From CBDDLJ01 sp965230635 (GTDB lineage: Bacteria; Pseudomonadota; Gammaproteobacteria; UBA1113): DNA of 30,169 bases. Location: contig CBDDLJ010000014.1 in NCBI GenBank assembly GCA_965230635.1, positions 1 through 30,169 on the forward strand. Reading direction: 5' to 3'. Below, piece by piece: positions 16,449 to 26,280 of the stretch (position 1 is the first letter of the stretch; each line of letters opens with the position of its first letter). A program made the position numbers and the translations under genes. Under the pieces are notes generated by a model. The model was not told the origin of the DNA, made no database searches, and worked only from the letters and a program-made list of their open reading frames with translations.

Positions 16449-19400
16449 TCATTGCATAACCCGCCTGATATTGCTGTGACTTGCTTGCCCACTGCTGTTT
16501 TCAGTGTGTTGTGAAGAAAAAAAGCTCATTACTGACTTAGAAAATAAACTCAACTTAGGACGAATGCTGACTGAATTGTTAATATCCATTCTATAAGGCT
16601 GCAGATCTCGTTTGATTTGCTGAATAATAGACTGCGATAATGTTAATTGTTCTGTTTGTCCTGCTTGTGCCACAATCACGGTACCAGCTTGTTCATACAC
16701 TAATACATCATGTTTTACTAATTGCTCCCTAATATACTGGCGACCCTTATCATGGGCTTTCTTATACAAAGGCAATAGTAAATGCACTGGGATATCGGCG
16801 TGCTGTGATAGGCCATACTCAACACTGTCTTTGGCAAATAAACTATCTAGAAAGATTTGATCTTTATTTGAGCACTTAGGCAACTGTTGAGCTATACTTG
16901 TCGCCAGTACGCCACGAACATGCCAACTTACCGTCTCATCCCGAAGGAACGCCCATACCGCATCCGCAAATTCTGGGGTTTGTGACAAATGTGCAACGGT
17001 GCTCGTTGCCAGCACGCCACGAACATGCTTACTTAACGTCTCGTCCCGAAGTAACACCCATACCACCGCATCCACACATTTTGGAGTTGGTGACAAATGC
17101 TCAACGGCGCTTATCGCCAGATTGACGCGAACATACTTAATTACCGTCTCATCCCGAAGTAACATCAATACTGCATCGACAAATTCTGGGGTTTGTGGTA
17201 AATGCTCAACGGCGCTTATCGCCAGATTGATGCGAACATAGTTAATTACCGTCTCATCCCGAAGTAACATCAATACTGCATCGACAAATTCTGGGGTTTG
17301 TGGTAAATGCTCAACGGCGCTTATCGCCAGCGCGCCACGAACAATTACATCCAGTTGCTCATCTCGGAGGAACACCAATACCGCATCCATATATTCTGGG
17401 ATTTGTGACAAATGCGCAACAGCGCCTCTCGCCAGCTTACCGCGAACAGAATCTCTTACCGCCTCATCTCGAAGGAACGCCAGTACCGCACCCACACATT
17501 CTGGGATTTGTGACAAATGCGCAGCCGCGCTGCTTGCTAGCTCTCTGCGAACAGAATCCCTTACCGTCTCATCTCGAAGGAACGCCAATACCGTATCCAC
17601 AAATCCTGGGGTTGGTGACAAATGCGCAACCACGCTGCTTGCCAGCTCGCTGCGAACAGAATCCCTTACCGTCTCATCCCGAAGGAACGCCAATACCGTA
17701 TCCACAAATCCTGGGGTTGGTGACAAATGCGCAACCACGCTGCTTGCCAGCTCGCTGCGAACAGAATCCCTTACCGTCTCATCCCGAAGGAACGCCAATA
17801 CCGCATCCACAAATTTTGGGGCTTTTGACAAATGCGCAACCGCGCTGCTTGCCAGCTCGCTGCGAACAGAATCCCTTACCGTCTCATCCCGAAGGAACGC
17901 CAATACCGCATCCACAAATTTTGGGGCTTTTGACAAATGCGCAACCGCGCTGCTCGCCAGTTTGCCGCGAACATAAACATCTACCGTCTCATCCCGAAGG
18001 AACGCCAATACCGCATCCACAAATTTTGGGGCTTTTGACAAATGCGCAACCGCGCTGCTCGCCAGCTCGCCGCGAATATAATCATCTACCATCTCATCTC
18101 GAAGAAACGCTAATACCGTATCCACCAACTCTAGGGTTGGTGACAAATGCGAAACCGCGTTGCTTGCCAGCTCGCTGCGAACAGAACCCCTTACCGTCTC
18201 ATCCCGAAGGAACGCCAATACCGCATCCACAAATTTTGGAGCTTTTGACAAATGCGTAACCGCGCTGCTCGCCAGCTCGCCGCGAATATAATCATCTACC
18301 ATCTCATCTCGAAGAAACGCTAATACCGTATCCACCAACTCTAGGGTTGGTGACAAATGCGAAACCGCGTTGCTTGCCAGCTCGCTGCGAACAGAACCCC
18401 TTACCGCCTTATCTCGAAGAAGCGCCAATACCGCATCCACCAATTCTGGGGTTGGTGACAAATGCGAAACCGCGCTTTTCGCCACATCGCCGCGAACAGA
18501 ACTCTCTGCCGTCTTATCCCTAAGGAACGCCAATACCGCATCTACCAATTCTAGACTTGGTGACAAATACGAAACGGCGCTGCTCGCTAGCTCGCCGCGA
18601 ACAGAACCCCTTACCATCTCATCCCGAAGGAACGCCAATACCGTATTCATAAATTCTGGGGTTTGTGACAAATACGCAAAGGCGCTTTTCGCCAGCTCGC
18701 CGCGAACATAACTATTTACCGTCTTATCCCTAAGGAACGCCCATACCGTATCCACAAATTCTGGGGTTTGTGACAAATGCGAAACCGCGCTTTTCACCAG
18801 CTCACCGCGCATAGAACTCCTTACCGTCTCATCCCGAAGGAACGCCCATACCATATCCACCAATTCTGGGATTTGTGACAAATGTGCAACGACGCTTCTC
18901 GCCAGCTTGTCGCGAAGAGAATCACCTACCGTCTCATCCCGAAGGAACGTGCATACCATATCGGCACTCAAGCGAATGAGCCTAGGACACAAGGATAAAG
19001 TATTTATTGTAGTCCACAATCCCAGTGGCAGCTCGTCAAACCGCTTTACATTTATACGTCGTTTAACTGCCCGCAACAAAGTTTGCTGTCGTAAGCCTAG
19101 TGCCTTTGTGTCGGTACTAGAGGACAAGCTTGACTCTAAGCAACGCATTAGCAAATCAGCCTCAACAATACCAACCCAGTCTTTAGGACCTGCTACTAAA
19201 ATCGACAGAAAATCATTTAAGGCTGTCGGACATCGACTCAACAAACCGGCTACTGATGGCCATACTAAGATGAAGTTGGGATGATATTTATACCGATGAA
19301 TCACTTGCGTTAAGTGTGTTTTTTTCTCCTTTGCGTTTTGTCTCAACGTCACGGCTATCACGTTTGCCGCTAAAAATTCTTGAAACGATAAATGGAGAAA

Positions 19401-22400
19401 CTCATACATCTGTTGTGCTCTTATTGCATGCCCGACTTGCTTTAATAAGCCTAATGCTTTCAACGCTGGCATATTGAGTTGCTTTAACCGATTCGTTGAC
19501 AATAATGTAGGGCTTTCATCACTGCCTTGAATACCTTTTAACCAACTGATGGGCAGTTGCGCGGTATCCTGCCGTAACCCTTCAAAAGCCCAACATCCTA
19601 ATGTGTCCAATAAACAACGGATACTGGGCACTTCTAATACCAGCTCATCATCTAATAACTTACTTTCATCCAACTCACCTATTTTGGCCAGATAGCGCCG
19701 GCACACATTCACCATCAGCGACTCATACAAATGACTCACCGACATCTCACCCAGCAGTACCGGCTTATCCTGTTGACAGGTGGTTTCCCACCAGATTTTA
19801 AGTAAATACGCATTAATCGGGATATGCACTATCGCCCAAAGGTCTGAATTCCGTTTTATGTCTTTAATAAAATTATTGGTACGCTCAGTGGCGCCCAAAT
19901 GTTTCTTAAAAAACGTCGGCACATCCTCATCGGAAAAGCCTTGGATTTCCACCAGCCCGTCATGGCTTAACCACTGCTGTAAATTGCCTATCGCATAAGG
20001 CCGTGTCGTCACTAATTTCTTACACGGTAACTGAAATAGTTGTACCAGCAAGTTGCGCCAATACGCCTTTTTAGGTACTGGCAGCTCATCCAATCCATCT
20101 AACAAAAGCAAACAAGACTCCGGCGCACTTTTCAACGTGCTCAGTAATTGCCTTGCTTCATCTAAGCGGATATCTAATTGACCCCAACACGCACAGCTTA
20201 ATAGCTCAGCTATATCCTTCGTTTTTTTGCTCAGACCCAATGCCTTAGGTTGCAAATCACGACACCGGACAATAAGCACCGTCTCAAAATCTGACCACAA
20301 CCCTTTTTTGCACGCGCCTTGCTTGAAAAGCGCCCACTGGTAAGCAATATAATCCAACAAGGTCGTCTTCCCTACACCTGCCGCCCCGGACACCACAACC
20401 GTATCGATAGATGCTGGTGACTTGCCATTGGCATCTTGATAGGCTGAAGGTTGAAACAAGTCACCCGGTGCAATCGCTTCTTTTTTACCGGCCAGTCTAT
20501 CGCGCGCTCGTAACGGTTTGTGAGAGCACTTATCGTCATTGCTTTGCGTTACCTCATTTGTCTTATCAGCTTTCACCACCTGAAGATTGACAAAATAATT
20601 CACCAGTGAAAAATAATCGTCATTAAAGAGTCGTTTGTTCACAAATGTCTCTTTGCAATAGTACGATATCATCGCAGTCTGCCAATATTGCCATAATCGC
20701 TCTGGCGCTGTACAATTGAGCACCTTATCAAAAACCGTTAATAACGTGACATTCCCCGAAAGCCTGATGATATCCCTGGCATTTTTTTGATGATTATCCA
20801 CAGCCATGGGATCTGCCCCTTGTACGAGTAAACTATTGAATACCGCAGCATAATCCGACAAAGTCCTACCTTGTTCCAGCTGCCGGCCTAATGCGGCACA
20901 ATGTAACGGTGTGCCATTATCCGCATTGCGTGCATTTACCTCAACATCCCCTTGTGGTAGCAATAAATTCACCACCTCGGTATTAGCATACATTGCGGCT
21001 AAATGCAGTAAGCTATTACCTTGACTATCCATCTGCACACAGGCTGTTGCTTTTGTTGTCTTTTTAGTCACATAATCAAATACATCCTGATTGGCAAAAC
21101 ACGCTGCTTGATGCACAGGCAAATGACCCTCCACTGTCTGAGCCACCAGTGCCTGTGGCCATATTTTTATGCAGCGCTGATAGAGGGATACATCGGCGAT
21201 CCCCGAGCGACATAATCGATGCAGCATGGTTTCATGTGTCACCACTATCCTACTGTCACTAGTCTCTTTCCCCGTCGATACTTTATTAAACGTTTGCGGC
21301 AACTCACCGTGACAAAGCAAATAATGCAGTAACGAGCTTTGTTGAAAGTGTAACCCCACATCAAACCACGTATCCGACTCCTGTATCGCTACCGGTTGAT
21401 GAAACGTCCCTTGCGCCGATTGAAAGGCAATCTGCTTACTCACACAAGGTGGCTGGCTGAGTAAGGGGGTTAATTGTGTTTGATAAAATAGCAGCGTGTG
21501 CGTATCGTGATGGCCATTTTGCTCTTTGGCGCGATAGAGCAGTGCATAAAGACAGACCGCATGAACAGCATAGTGATGCTGTTGACACGTCTTAGCAATG
21601 TCAAGCAAGATATTCACATCGTCTTGTGATAAATGCGTTTCCCTTAAAGACACTAAATGAGTTGTTAACACCGATAATTCTGGTAGCACAAAGCTTGTAC
21701 CGCTGGTAGAAATATTAAAGGAATCTTTTATGCAGACATTAATGTTGACCCGCGCATGATGAGACACTTCTACCGAAGGTAGCGATAGCGTAACCGGTAA
21801 ATGGGATAGTAATTCCACATCATTGAGGCGCTTACTGTTAGCTGTTAGGCTTATCTGAGCTGCTTGTTGACGCCCTACTGTTTCCCCTGATGATGAGCTA
21901 TCCATGCTTTCCTCTGGCACAGCGGTATAATGAATTGTGCGATTCAAAACGCCTTTTAAATATTGACCAACGCTGACTTCTGACTTTCCTGATGCCGCTA
22001 TCTTATCTCTTACAAACTGGCTCATCATCTGCAAAATCCGCTTATGCTCGACTTCATCCAGTGTTAACAAACGTGCCAATTGTTCCTCAGGAATATTTTT
22101 ATAATCGGTACAACCGATATTTTTAAGCGTTTGCTGCAGTGCCACTATCGCTTCATCTGTTGCTACCACACTACTGCCTTGTTGGTTATCCGCATCGTAT
22201 CGTGCACACAGCTGCGCGAAACAACAGGCGCCCCAAGGCGATTGTTTCTCCGGCGATGTCTCAAGGCGTTTTTTCAATAGCGTCAATCGTCCCGACGGCA
22301 CTGTCTCTTGACGGCTCGCCTCTTGAGTGGTCTTATCATGCGGAAACTGTTGATACCACGCCGTGGCTAAACAATCCAGATGCTGGCTAGGTGCTGTTGT

Positions 22401-23693
22401 ATTGTCACTAGGCTGATAATCCTTTATTGCTTGTGGGATAGCCCCACGCATAAACACTGTAGGCCACTCATAGGGTGGTTTACCTTTCACACTAGAGGCT
22501 ATCCAATCTAAAATAGCGTCGTATAATTGCTGTTGCTCAGGCATTGTTTTATCGTTGATAACATCGAAATAAGCAACCATGCGCGCCTGTATCGCGGATG
22601 ACAATACCTCTTCATCGTTTTCATCGTCAATCCAGCGCAGCAGTGTCACCATACCATACAAGTAGCTGTAGTCTTGGCTCGCTTGCGTCCTATCACTCTC
22701 TAACAAATCTAATCGGGTTACACTACTTTCTGCCTGATGCCACTCGTGCAAAAATGCAATTAAACGCGCTTCCTGGCTAGGGCCGATGAGATAGGTTTTC
22801 GCCTGCGCTATCAACGGTGACATCAGTTGCCGTCCCGTGTTCAAACATTGCCATGTCGATGCGATGGATGAGGCTGTCGATAAAGCAACGCTCGGTACCT
22901 CTCCGTACCAGGATGTGGCACAACGGGCTAGTTGAAAGACGAAGCGTCCGCTGTCTTTCATGCACTTTATTCGTTTAGTGCGTTTGCTCTCTATCTTTAA
23001 AATATCTTCATCCAATAACTGCTCACTGCTGGATAACAATGTTTTAATCGTCGTCAACATTGCTGTACGATAGTGCGATAAAGGTGGCTCACCCTCTTTG
23101 GTCATCTTGACTAACTCACTCACGGTCTCCCTCACCGCAGATAACTGCGATTGAATCGTCGTGCGCTTCTCTTCAATGATATACGTGACACCCGCAGCAA
23201 GCACCTTTAATATCAGTAAATGCACCGCATAGATCGCCGGTAACAACAAGGTTGGTTCTGATGTTAACATCCCTTTGAGCCGAGCAGATAATGCCACTAA
23301 TAACGGATACACATCATCATGCCCAAGCAACTCACTTGGCACATGATGCGCAAACGTTGCTACCGACAAATACATTGCTTCCCAATTGTTGTGCGAGGTA
23401 TCGGCTAAATTAGCACGCAATCGCTCGACTAACTGCTTGATAACCTTGCTATCACCACTATCGATTAAGCCTAATAACGCTTTCGCACTGTCTGCATCGT
23501 CATGGGACAATTTTTTGCTTGCTGCACACATCACCGCCGCTAGTTTATTTTTATAGTGAGGAAACGCTTCAGCGATTTGCTCATCCTTTTGATTGTATTC
23601 GGCGAGTAAATGATCAACTGTGATGAAAGGCGGCGCTTCCTGGATTTTGCGGGTACTATTGGTTAACCCTGCAGCTTTTGTCGTGTTTGTCAT
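16449..23693 (-). CDS. Giant ankyrin-NACHT-HEAT-like repeat STAND protein
   Basis: The product is 2414 aa from ATG 23693, chosen because GGGAG lies seven bases upstream; an earlier in-frame GTG at 23738 has no such site. Residues 1 to about 810 are mostly helical with no domain I recognise. About 814-985 is an ankyrin region (GHLPVHQAACFANQDV, GNSLLHLAAMYANTEVVNLL, NGTPLHCAALG). The NACHT NTPase follows, with P-loop GAAGVGKTT (1103-1111) and Walker B LLLLDGLDELP (about 1193). The post-NACHT helical motif FLHLSFQEFLAANV is near 1435. Residues 1577-2277 are 20 tandem units of 35 residues, then a unique C-terminal region (DIPVHLLLPLYKKAHDKGRQ). NACHT proteins are STAND ATPases that oligomerise when a sensor region binds a trigger. 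The repeat array is probably the sensor and the N-terminal part the effector, but this is inference. Bacterial NACHT proteins include phage-defence genes and host-directed effectors. Confidence 0.9.
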   Translation of the reverse strand: MTNTTKAAGLTNSTRKIQEAPPFITVDHLLAEYNQKDEQIAEAFPHYKNKLAAVMCAASKKLSHDDADSAKALLGLIDSGDSKVIKQLVERLRANLADTSHNNWEAMYLSVATFAHHVPSELLGHDDVYPLLVALSARLKGMLTSEPTLLLPAIYAVHLLILKVLAAGVTYIIEEKRTTIQSQLSAVRETVSELVKMTKEGEPPLSHYRTAMLTTIKTLLSSSEQLLDEDILKIESKRTKRIKCMKDSGRFVFQLARCATSWYGEVPSVALSTASSIASTWQCLNTGRQLMSPLIAQAKTYLIGPSQEARLIAFLHEWHQAESSVTRLDLLESDRTQASQDYSYLYGMVTLLRWIDDENDEEVLSSAIQARMVAYFDVINDKTMPEQQQLYDAILDWIASSVKGKPPYEWPTVFMRGAIPQAIKDYQPSDNTTAPSQHLDCLATAWYQQFPHDKTTQEASRQETVPSGRLTLLKKRLETSPEKQSPWGACCFAQLCARYDADNQQGSSVVATDEAIVALQQTLKNIGCTDYKNIPEEQLARLLTLDEVEHKRILQMMSQFVRDKIAASGKSEVSVGQYLKGVLNRTIHYTAVPEESMDSSSSGETVGRQQAAQISLTANSKRLNDVELLSHLPVTLSLPSVEVSHHARVNINVCIKDSFNISTSGTSFVLPELSVLTTHLVSLRETHLSQDDVNILLDIAKTCQQHHYAVHAVCLYALLYRAKEQNGHHDTHTLLFYQTQLTPLLSQPPCVSKQIAFQSAQGTFHQPVAIQESDTWFDVGLHFQQSSLLHYLLCHGELPQTFNKVSTGKETSDSRIVVTHETMLHRLCRSGIADVSLYQRCIKIWPQALVAQTVEGHLPVHQAACFANQDVFDYVTKKTTKATACVQMDSQGNSLLHLAAMYANTEVVNLLLPQGDVEVNARNADNGTPLHCAALGRQLEQGRTLSDYAAVFNSLLVQGADPMAVDNHQKNARDIIRLSGNVTLLTVFDKVLNCTAPERLWQYWQTAMISYYCKETFVNKRLFNDDYFSLVNYFVNLQVVKADKTNEVTQSNDDKCSHKPLRARDRLAGKKEAIAPGDLFQPSAYQDANGKSPASIDTVVVSGAAGVGKTTLLDYIAYQWALFKQGACKKGLWSDFETVLIVRCRDLQPKALGLSKKTKDIAELLSCACWGQLDIRLDEARQLLSTLKSAPESCLLLLDGLDELPVPKKAYWRNLLVQLFQLPCKKLVTTRPYAIGNLQQWLSHDGLVEIQGFSDEDVPTFFKKHLGATERTNNFIKDIKRNSDLWAIVHIPINAYLLKIWWETTCQQDKPVLLGEMSVSHLYESLMVNVCRRYLAKIGELDESKLLDDELVLEVPSIRCLLDTLGCWAFEGLRQDTAQLPISWLKGIQGSDESPTLLSTNRLKQLNMPALKALGLLKQVGHAIRAQQMYEFLHLSFQEFLAANVIAVTLRQNAKEKKTHLTQVIHRYKYHPNFILVWPSVAGLLSRCPTALNDFLSILVAGPKDWVGIVEADLLMRCLESSLSSSTDTKALGLRQQTLLRAVKRRINVKRFDELPLGLWTTINTLSLCPRLIRLSADMVCTFLRDETVGDSLRDKLARSVVAHLSQIPELVDMVWAFLRDETVRSSMRGELVKSAVSHLSQTPEFVDTVWAFLRDKTVNSYVRGELAKSAFAYLSQTPEFMNTVLAFLRDEMVRGSVRGELASSAVSYLSPSLELVDAVLAFLRDKTAESSVRGDVAKSAVSHLSPTPELVDAVLALLRDKAVRGSVRSELASNAVSHLSPTLELVDTVLAFLRDEMVDDYIRGELASSAVTHLSKAPKFVDAVLAFLRDETVRGSVRSELASNAVSHLSPTLELVDTVLAFLRDEMVDDYIRGELASSAVAHLSKAPKFVDAVLAFLRDETVDVYVRGKLASSAVAHLSKAPKFVDAVLAFLRDETVRDSVRSELASSAVAHLSKAPKFVDAVLAFLRDETVRDSVRSELASSVVAHLSPTPGFVDTVLAFLRDETVRDSVRSELASSVVAHLSPTPGFVDTVLAFLRDETVRDSVRRELASSAAAHLSQIPECVGAVLAFLRDEAVRDSVRGKLARGAVAHLSQIPEYMDAVLVFLRDEQLDVIVRGALAISAVEHLPQTPEFVDAVLMLLRDETVINYVRINLAISAVEHLPQTPEFVDAVLMLLRDETVIKYVRVNLAISAVEHLSPTPKCVDAVVWVLLRDETLSKHVRGVLATSTVAHLSQTPEFADAVWAFLRDETVSWHVRGVLATSIAQQLPKCSNKDQIFLDSLFAKDSVEYGLSQHADIPVHLLLPLYKKAHDKGRQYIREQLVKHDVLVYEQAGTVIVAQAGQTEQLTLSQSIIQQIKRDLQPYRMDINNSVSIRPKLSLFSKSVMSFFSSQHTENSSGQASHSNIRRVMQ
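16863..18965 (-). repeat. Tandem 105-bp repeats encoding 35-aa HEAT-like units (20)
   Basis: The units read like VDAVLAFLRDETVRDSVRSE plus LASSAVAHLSKAPKF: two predicted helices with a conserved FLRDE turn and a proline between units. This is the style of HEAT/ARM-type solenoids, though the exact superfamily is not certain. Several adjacent units are nearly identical in DNA: 17581-17685 against 17686-17790, and a 210-bp double unit at 18001-18210 against 18211-18420. The last unit is degenerate. The array is stop-free on other frames too, giving long spurious open frames on both strands. Confidence 0.85.
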
Positions 23694-23805
23694 ACCCCAC
23701 TCCCTTGTTGGTTTACCCCTTCTGACCAATAAAAACACTACTGTAGCGCATCAATCACACGAAAAAATGGCTTTTTTAACAACCTTCTTTTCTCATCATT
23801 TATGA

Positions 23806-23835
23806 CTACTATCCAGTTTTTATGGCCAATGTCAA
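23806..23835 (-). promoter_or_regulatory. Candidate promoter of the NACHT gene
   Basis: On the minus strand there is a perfect TTGACA (23830-23835) with TAGTAG 18 bp downstream (23806-23811). It ends a little over 110 bp before the ATG at 23693. The -10 is poor, so the call rests mainly on the -35. The rest of 23694-23945 is A/T-rich with no gene. Confidence 0.35.
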
Positions 23836-24026
23836 CGGTTAAATTATTTTGTTTTGTTAATATGCAAATTGATTTGACTGTTAACTTGCATAATGCTCAT
23901 TCATTTGTCGTACTATCATGATCACGGGAAATTAACGGATCTAACGTAAGCCCCTAATAATCACACCCTTGGCAATATTTTCCTAACAACTAGAATGACT
24001 CCAAGTTAGCAAGCATGGAGTAATCA

Positions 24027-24350
24027 ATGAAAGTAAGAACCAGCAAGAAGCGTTTTAGTGACAAAGAGCGGGAGCGTTACGTAGCAGCGTGGGAGCAAAG
24101 TGGTAAAACTCGTGTTGCTTTTGCAGAGGAAATTGATGTCAGTAGTAAAACGCTTTGTCGCTGGATAAGAGAACGAAGAGCCCCATTACCACTGGTGACT
24201 GCGCAGACATCAGGTTTTACTAGTGAACTGAATCCAGCCCTATTACCTGAAAAACTCAGTGTAGATATTTTATTACACAATGGCATTCGGGTTTGTATTT
24301 TAAGTCATCATAATATACAAAAACTCTTATCGATTATAAAGGAACTTTAA
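24027..24350 (+). CDS. tnpA: IS66-family accessory protein TnpA (OrfA)
   Basis: The product is 107 aa with an N-terminal helix-turn-helix, FAEEIDVSSKTLCRWIRERR (residues 32-51), preceded by KKRFSDKERERYVAAWEQSG. This is the standard first gene of IS66-type elements and is thought to bind DNA or regulate. GGAG precedes the ATG. It is separated from tnpB by two bases, so the two are probably translationally coupled. Confidence 0.9.
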   Translation: MKVRTSKKRFSDKERERYVAAWEQSGKTRVAFAEEIDVSSKTLCRWIRERRAPLPLVTAQTSGFTSELNPALLPEKLSVDILLHNGIRVCILSHHNIQKLLSIIKEL

Positions 24351-24352
24351 TC

Positions 24353-24703
24353 ATGCAGTTAACCTTACACAGCAATCAAATTTGGATTGGTCGTGAAGCA
24401 GTTGACTTCAGAAAAGCAATAGATGGTCTCTGCAGTGTGGTGATAGAACAGTTTGGACACAATCCACAACAGGGGATTTATATATTTTATAATCGTGGAC
24501 GAGATAAGATTAAGGTGTTAGGTTGGCACCGCAATGGTTTTGTATTGATTTATAAACGACTGGAGCATGGGCGATTTCACATAGTAAAGCAAAGTGATGA
24601 TGTTGTGATGTTGGATGCAAAGCAATTAAGTTGGTTGTTAGCTGGGTTAGACTGGCCTTTAATGTCAAATTGGGAAGAGCTTAATTACGATGATTACACC
24701 TAA
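24353..24703 (+). CDS. tnpB: IS66-family accessory protein TnpB (OrfB)
   Basis: The product is 116 aa, the usual length for IS66 Orf2. It shows the family motifs VDFRKAIDGLCSVV and IYIFYNRGRDKIKVLGWHRN, then GFVLIYKRLEHGRF. In the prototype elements it is needed for transposition together with the DDE protein, but its biochemistry is not settled. It follows tnpA with a two-base gap. Confidence 0.93.
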   Translation: MQLTLHSNQIWIGREAVDFRKAIDGLCSVVIEQFGHNPQQGIYIFYNRGRDKIKVLGWHRNGFVLIYKRLEHGRFHIVKQSDDVVMLDAKQLSWLLAGLDWPLMSNWEELNYDDYT

Positions 24704-24735
24704 ATTTTTTGAGAAAAACACTGGTTTTTCTAGTA

Positions 24736-24753
24736 AGTTATGTTATCATAACT
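24736..24753 (+). promoter_or_regulatory. Hairpin directly before the tnpC start
   Basis: AGTTATG (24736-24742), loop TTAT, CATAACT (24747-24753) is a perfect inverted repeat ending three bases before ATG 24757, where a ribosome binding site would lie. There is no Shine-Dalgarno sequence. It may limit or couple translation of the transposase. Confidence 0.45.
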
Positions 24754-24756
24754 CTT

Positions 24757-26280
24757 ATGAACACTTCAGAAAATACAACACAAATCGCCGATCCAGTTTC
24801 TTCATTACAAGCTGAAATTGTCTCGCTTAAAAAGCAATTAGACAGTGCTAAAGAAAAAATTACCTGGTGGGAGGAACAATATAAACTCTCTCGTCACCGA
24901 CGCTTTGGTAAAAGCAGTGAAAAGCATATTAACCAGCTGAGTTTGTTTGATGAGATTGAAATGCCTACTGTCAATGAGGAAAGTCAAGAGGCTGAAGATG
25001 AAACCATTACTTATACTAGAAAAAAGCGACAAAAAGGCCATGTGATTGATACCTCTATACTTCAACGAGAAATTTGCCTGCATGATTTGTCCGAAGAGGA
25101 AAAAGACTGTGCGTGTTGTGGCGGCAAGATGGAGAAAATCGGCGAAGATAAACGGGAAAAATTAGTTTACGTGCCGGCTGTTATTAAAGTAGAAGAGCAT
25201 ATTTACCCTAAATATACGTGCCGTCCTTGCGGAAAGATTAACATGCAAAAAAAAGAAGAAGGACCACTCCCTAAGAGTATGGCCACCAGCAGTTTAATTA
25301 GCGAAGTAATCCTTAGCAAATATGAATACCATATTCCACTCTATCGGCGCTCTAAGATGTTTGCCCGTGATGGCATTGACCTACCTGATAACACACTAGG
25401 CAATTGGGTCATGCAAGTTTGCGAAGGGTTAGCTCCCTTAAGAGAGGCCTTATGGGAGCAAGTAGGTCATATCAACTATCTCCAGGCTGACGAAACGCCA
25501 GTCAAGGTATTAGATAAAGATAAGAAAGGTTACATGTGGTGTTTTCACAGTCCTTCACCAAACAATCAATTTGTTATTTTTGACTATCATCTTAGTCGTG
25601 GCTCAGAAGTACCCAGCACGAGGTTAATTGACTTCCAGGGGTTACTACAAACTGACGGGTATAGTGGTTATAACAGCATGCGTGCACGTCGTGATGTGAT
25701 TAATCTTGGTTGCTTTTCCCACTGTCGCCGAAAGTTTACCGATGCTTATAAAGTCGCGGGGAAAACAACGAAAGGACTCGCTGCTAAAGCATTAAAAATA
25801 ATGAGAAAGTTATATCGTATTGAGCAGGAAATAAAATTCCTCTGTGCTAATGAAAAAAAATCACAACGACAGCAACGTGCCATACCACTCTTGACCTCCT
25901 TTCATGATTGGCTCATTGAAAATCAAGCGAGTGTTTTGCCAAAAAGCCAGCTCGGCAATGCGTTTAACTATGCGATCAAGCAATGGTCGCAACTATCTGC
26001 TTATATCGATTATGGAGAGGCTAATATTGACAATAACTGGGTAGAAAATCAAATTAGACCTTTTGCTCTGGGACGCCGTAATTGGTTGTTTGTTGGAAAT
26101 AAGCGTGGTGGTCATGCCGCTGCATTGCTTTACAGCTTGATTCAAACATGCAAAATAAACAATGTGAATACAAGAGCCTATTTTACCTACCTGCTTGACC
26201 AAATCCACTCACTACGACGTGAGGAAATTGATCCTAAAGCATTACTTCCACAGTTTGTTGATCTTACTGCAGTGAAATGA
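24757..26280 (+). CDS. tnpC: IS66-family DDE transposase TnpC
   Basis: The product is 507 aa from ATG 24757. An in-frame TTG at 24709 would add 16 hydrophobic residues and is less likely. In order there are: a coiled coil with a leucine-zipper-like start (SSLQAEIVSLKKQLDSAKEK), the HRRFGKSSEK motif, the zinc-binding region with Cys118, Cys121, Cys155 and Cys158, and the catalytic core with DDE residues Asp245 (LQADETPVK), Asp300 (LLQTDGYSGY) and Glu430 (NNWVENQIRPFALGRRNW). The IS66 C-terminal region (KINNVNTRAYFTYLLDQI) follows. All three catalytic residues are present, so it is probably active. Confidence 0.95.
   Translation: MNTSENTTQIADPVSSLQAEIVSLKKQLDSAKEKITWWEEQYKLSRHRRFGKSSEKHINQLSLFDEIEMPTVNEESQEAEDETITYTRKKRQKGHVIDTSILQREICLHDLSEEEKDCACCGGKMEKIGEDKREKLVYVPAVIKVEEHIYPKYTCRPCGKINMQKKEEGPLPKSMATSSLISEVILSKYEYHIPLYRRSKMFARDGIDLPDNTLGNWVMQVCEGLAPLREALWEQVGHINYLQADETPVKVLDKDKKGYMWCFHSPSPNNQFVIFDYHLSRGSEVPSTRLIDFQGLLQTDGYSGYNSMRARRDVINLGCFSHCRRKFTDAYKVAGKTTKGLAAKALKIMRKLYRIEQEIKFLCANEKKSQRQQRAIPLLTSFHDWLIENQASVLPKSQLGNAFNYAIKQWSQLSAYIDYGEANIDNNWVENQIRPFALGRRNWLFVGNKRGGHAAALLYSLIQTCKINNVNTRAYFTYLLDQIHSLRREEIDPKALLPQFVDLTAVK

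Noticed and set aside
17300..18259. Long plus-strand open frame (319 codons) and similar ones at 16898-17241 and 18370-18711
   Set aside because: They are antisense to the 105-bp repeats of the NACHT gene. A repeat length divisible by three keeps any stop-free frame open, and the proline/histidine-rich peptides have no protein-like character.
16863..18965. CRISPR-like array
   Set aside because: The 105-bp units are contiguous coding repeats without spacers, and no cas genes are present.
23694..23738. Upstream GTG start for the NACHT gene
   Set aside because: ATG 23693 has GGGAG at good spacing; the GTG has no ribosome binding site.
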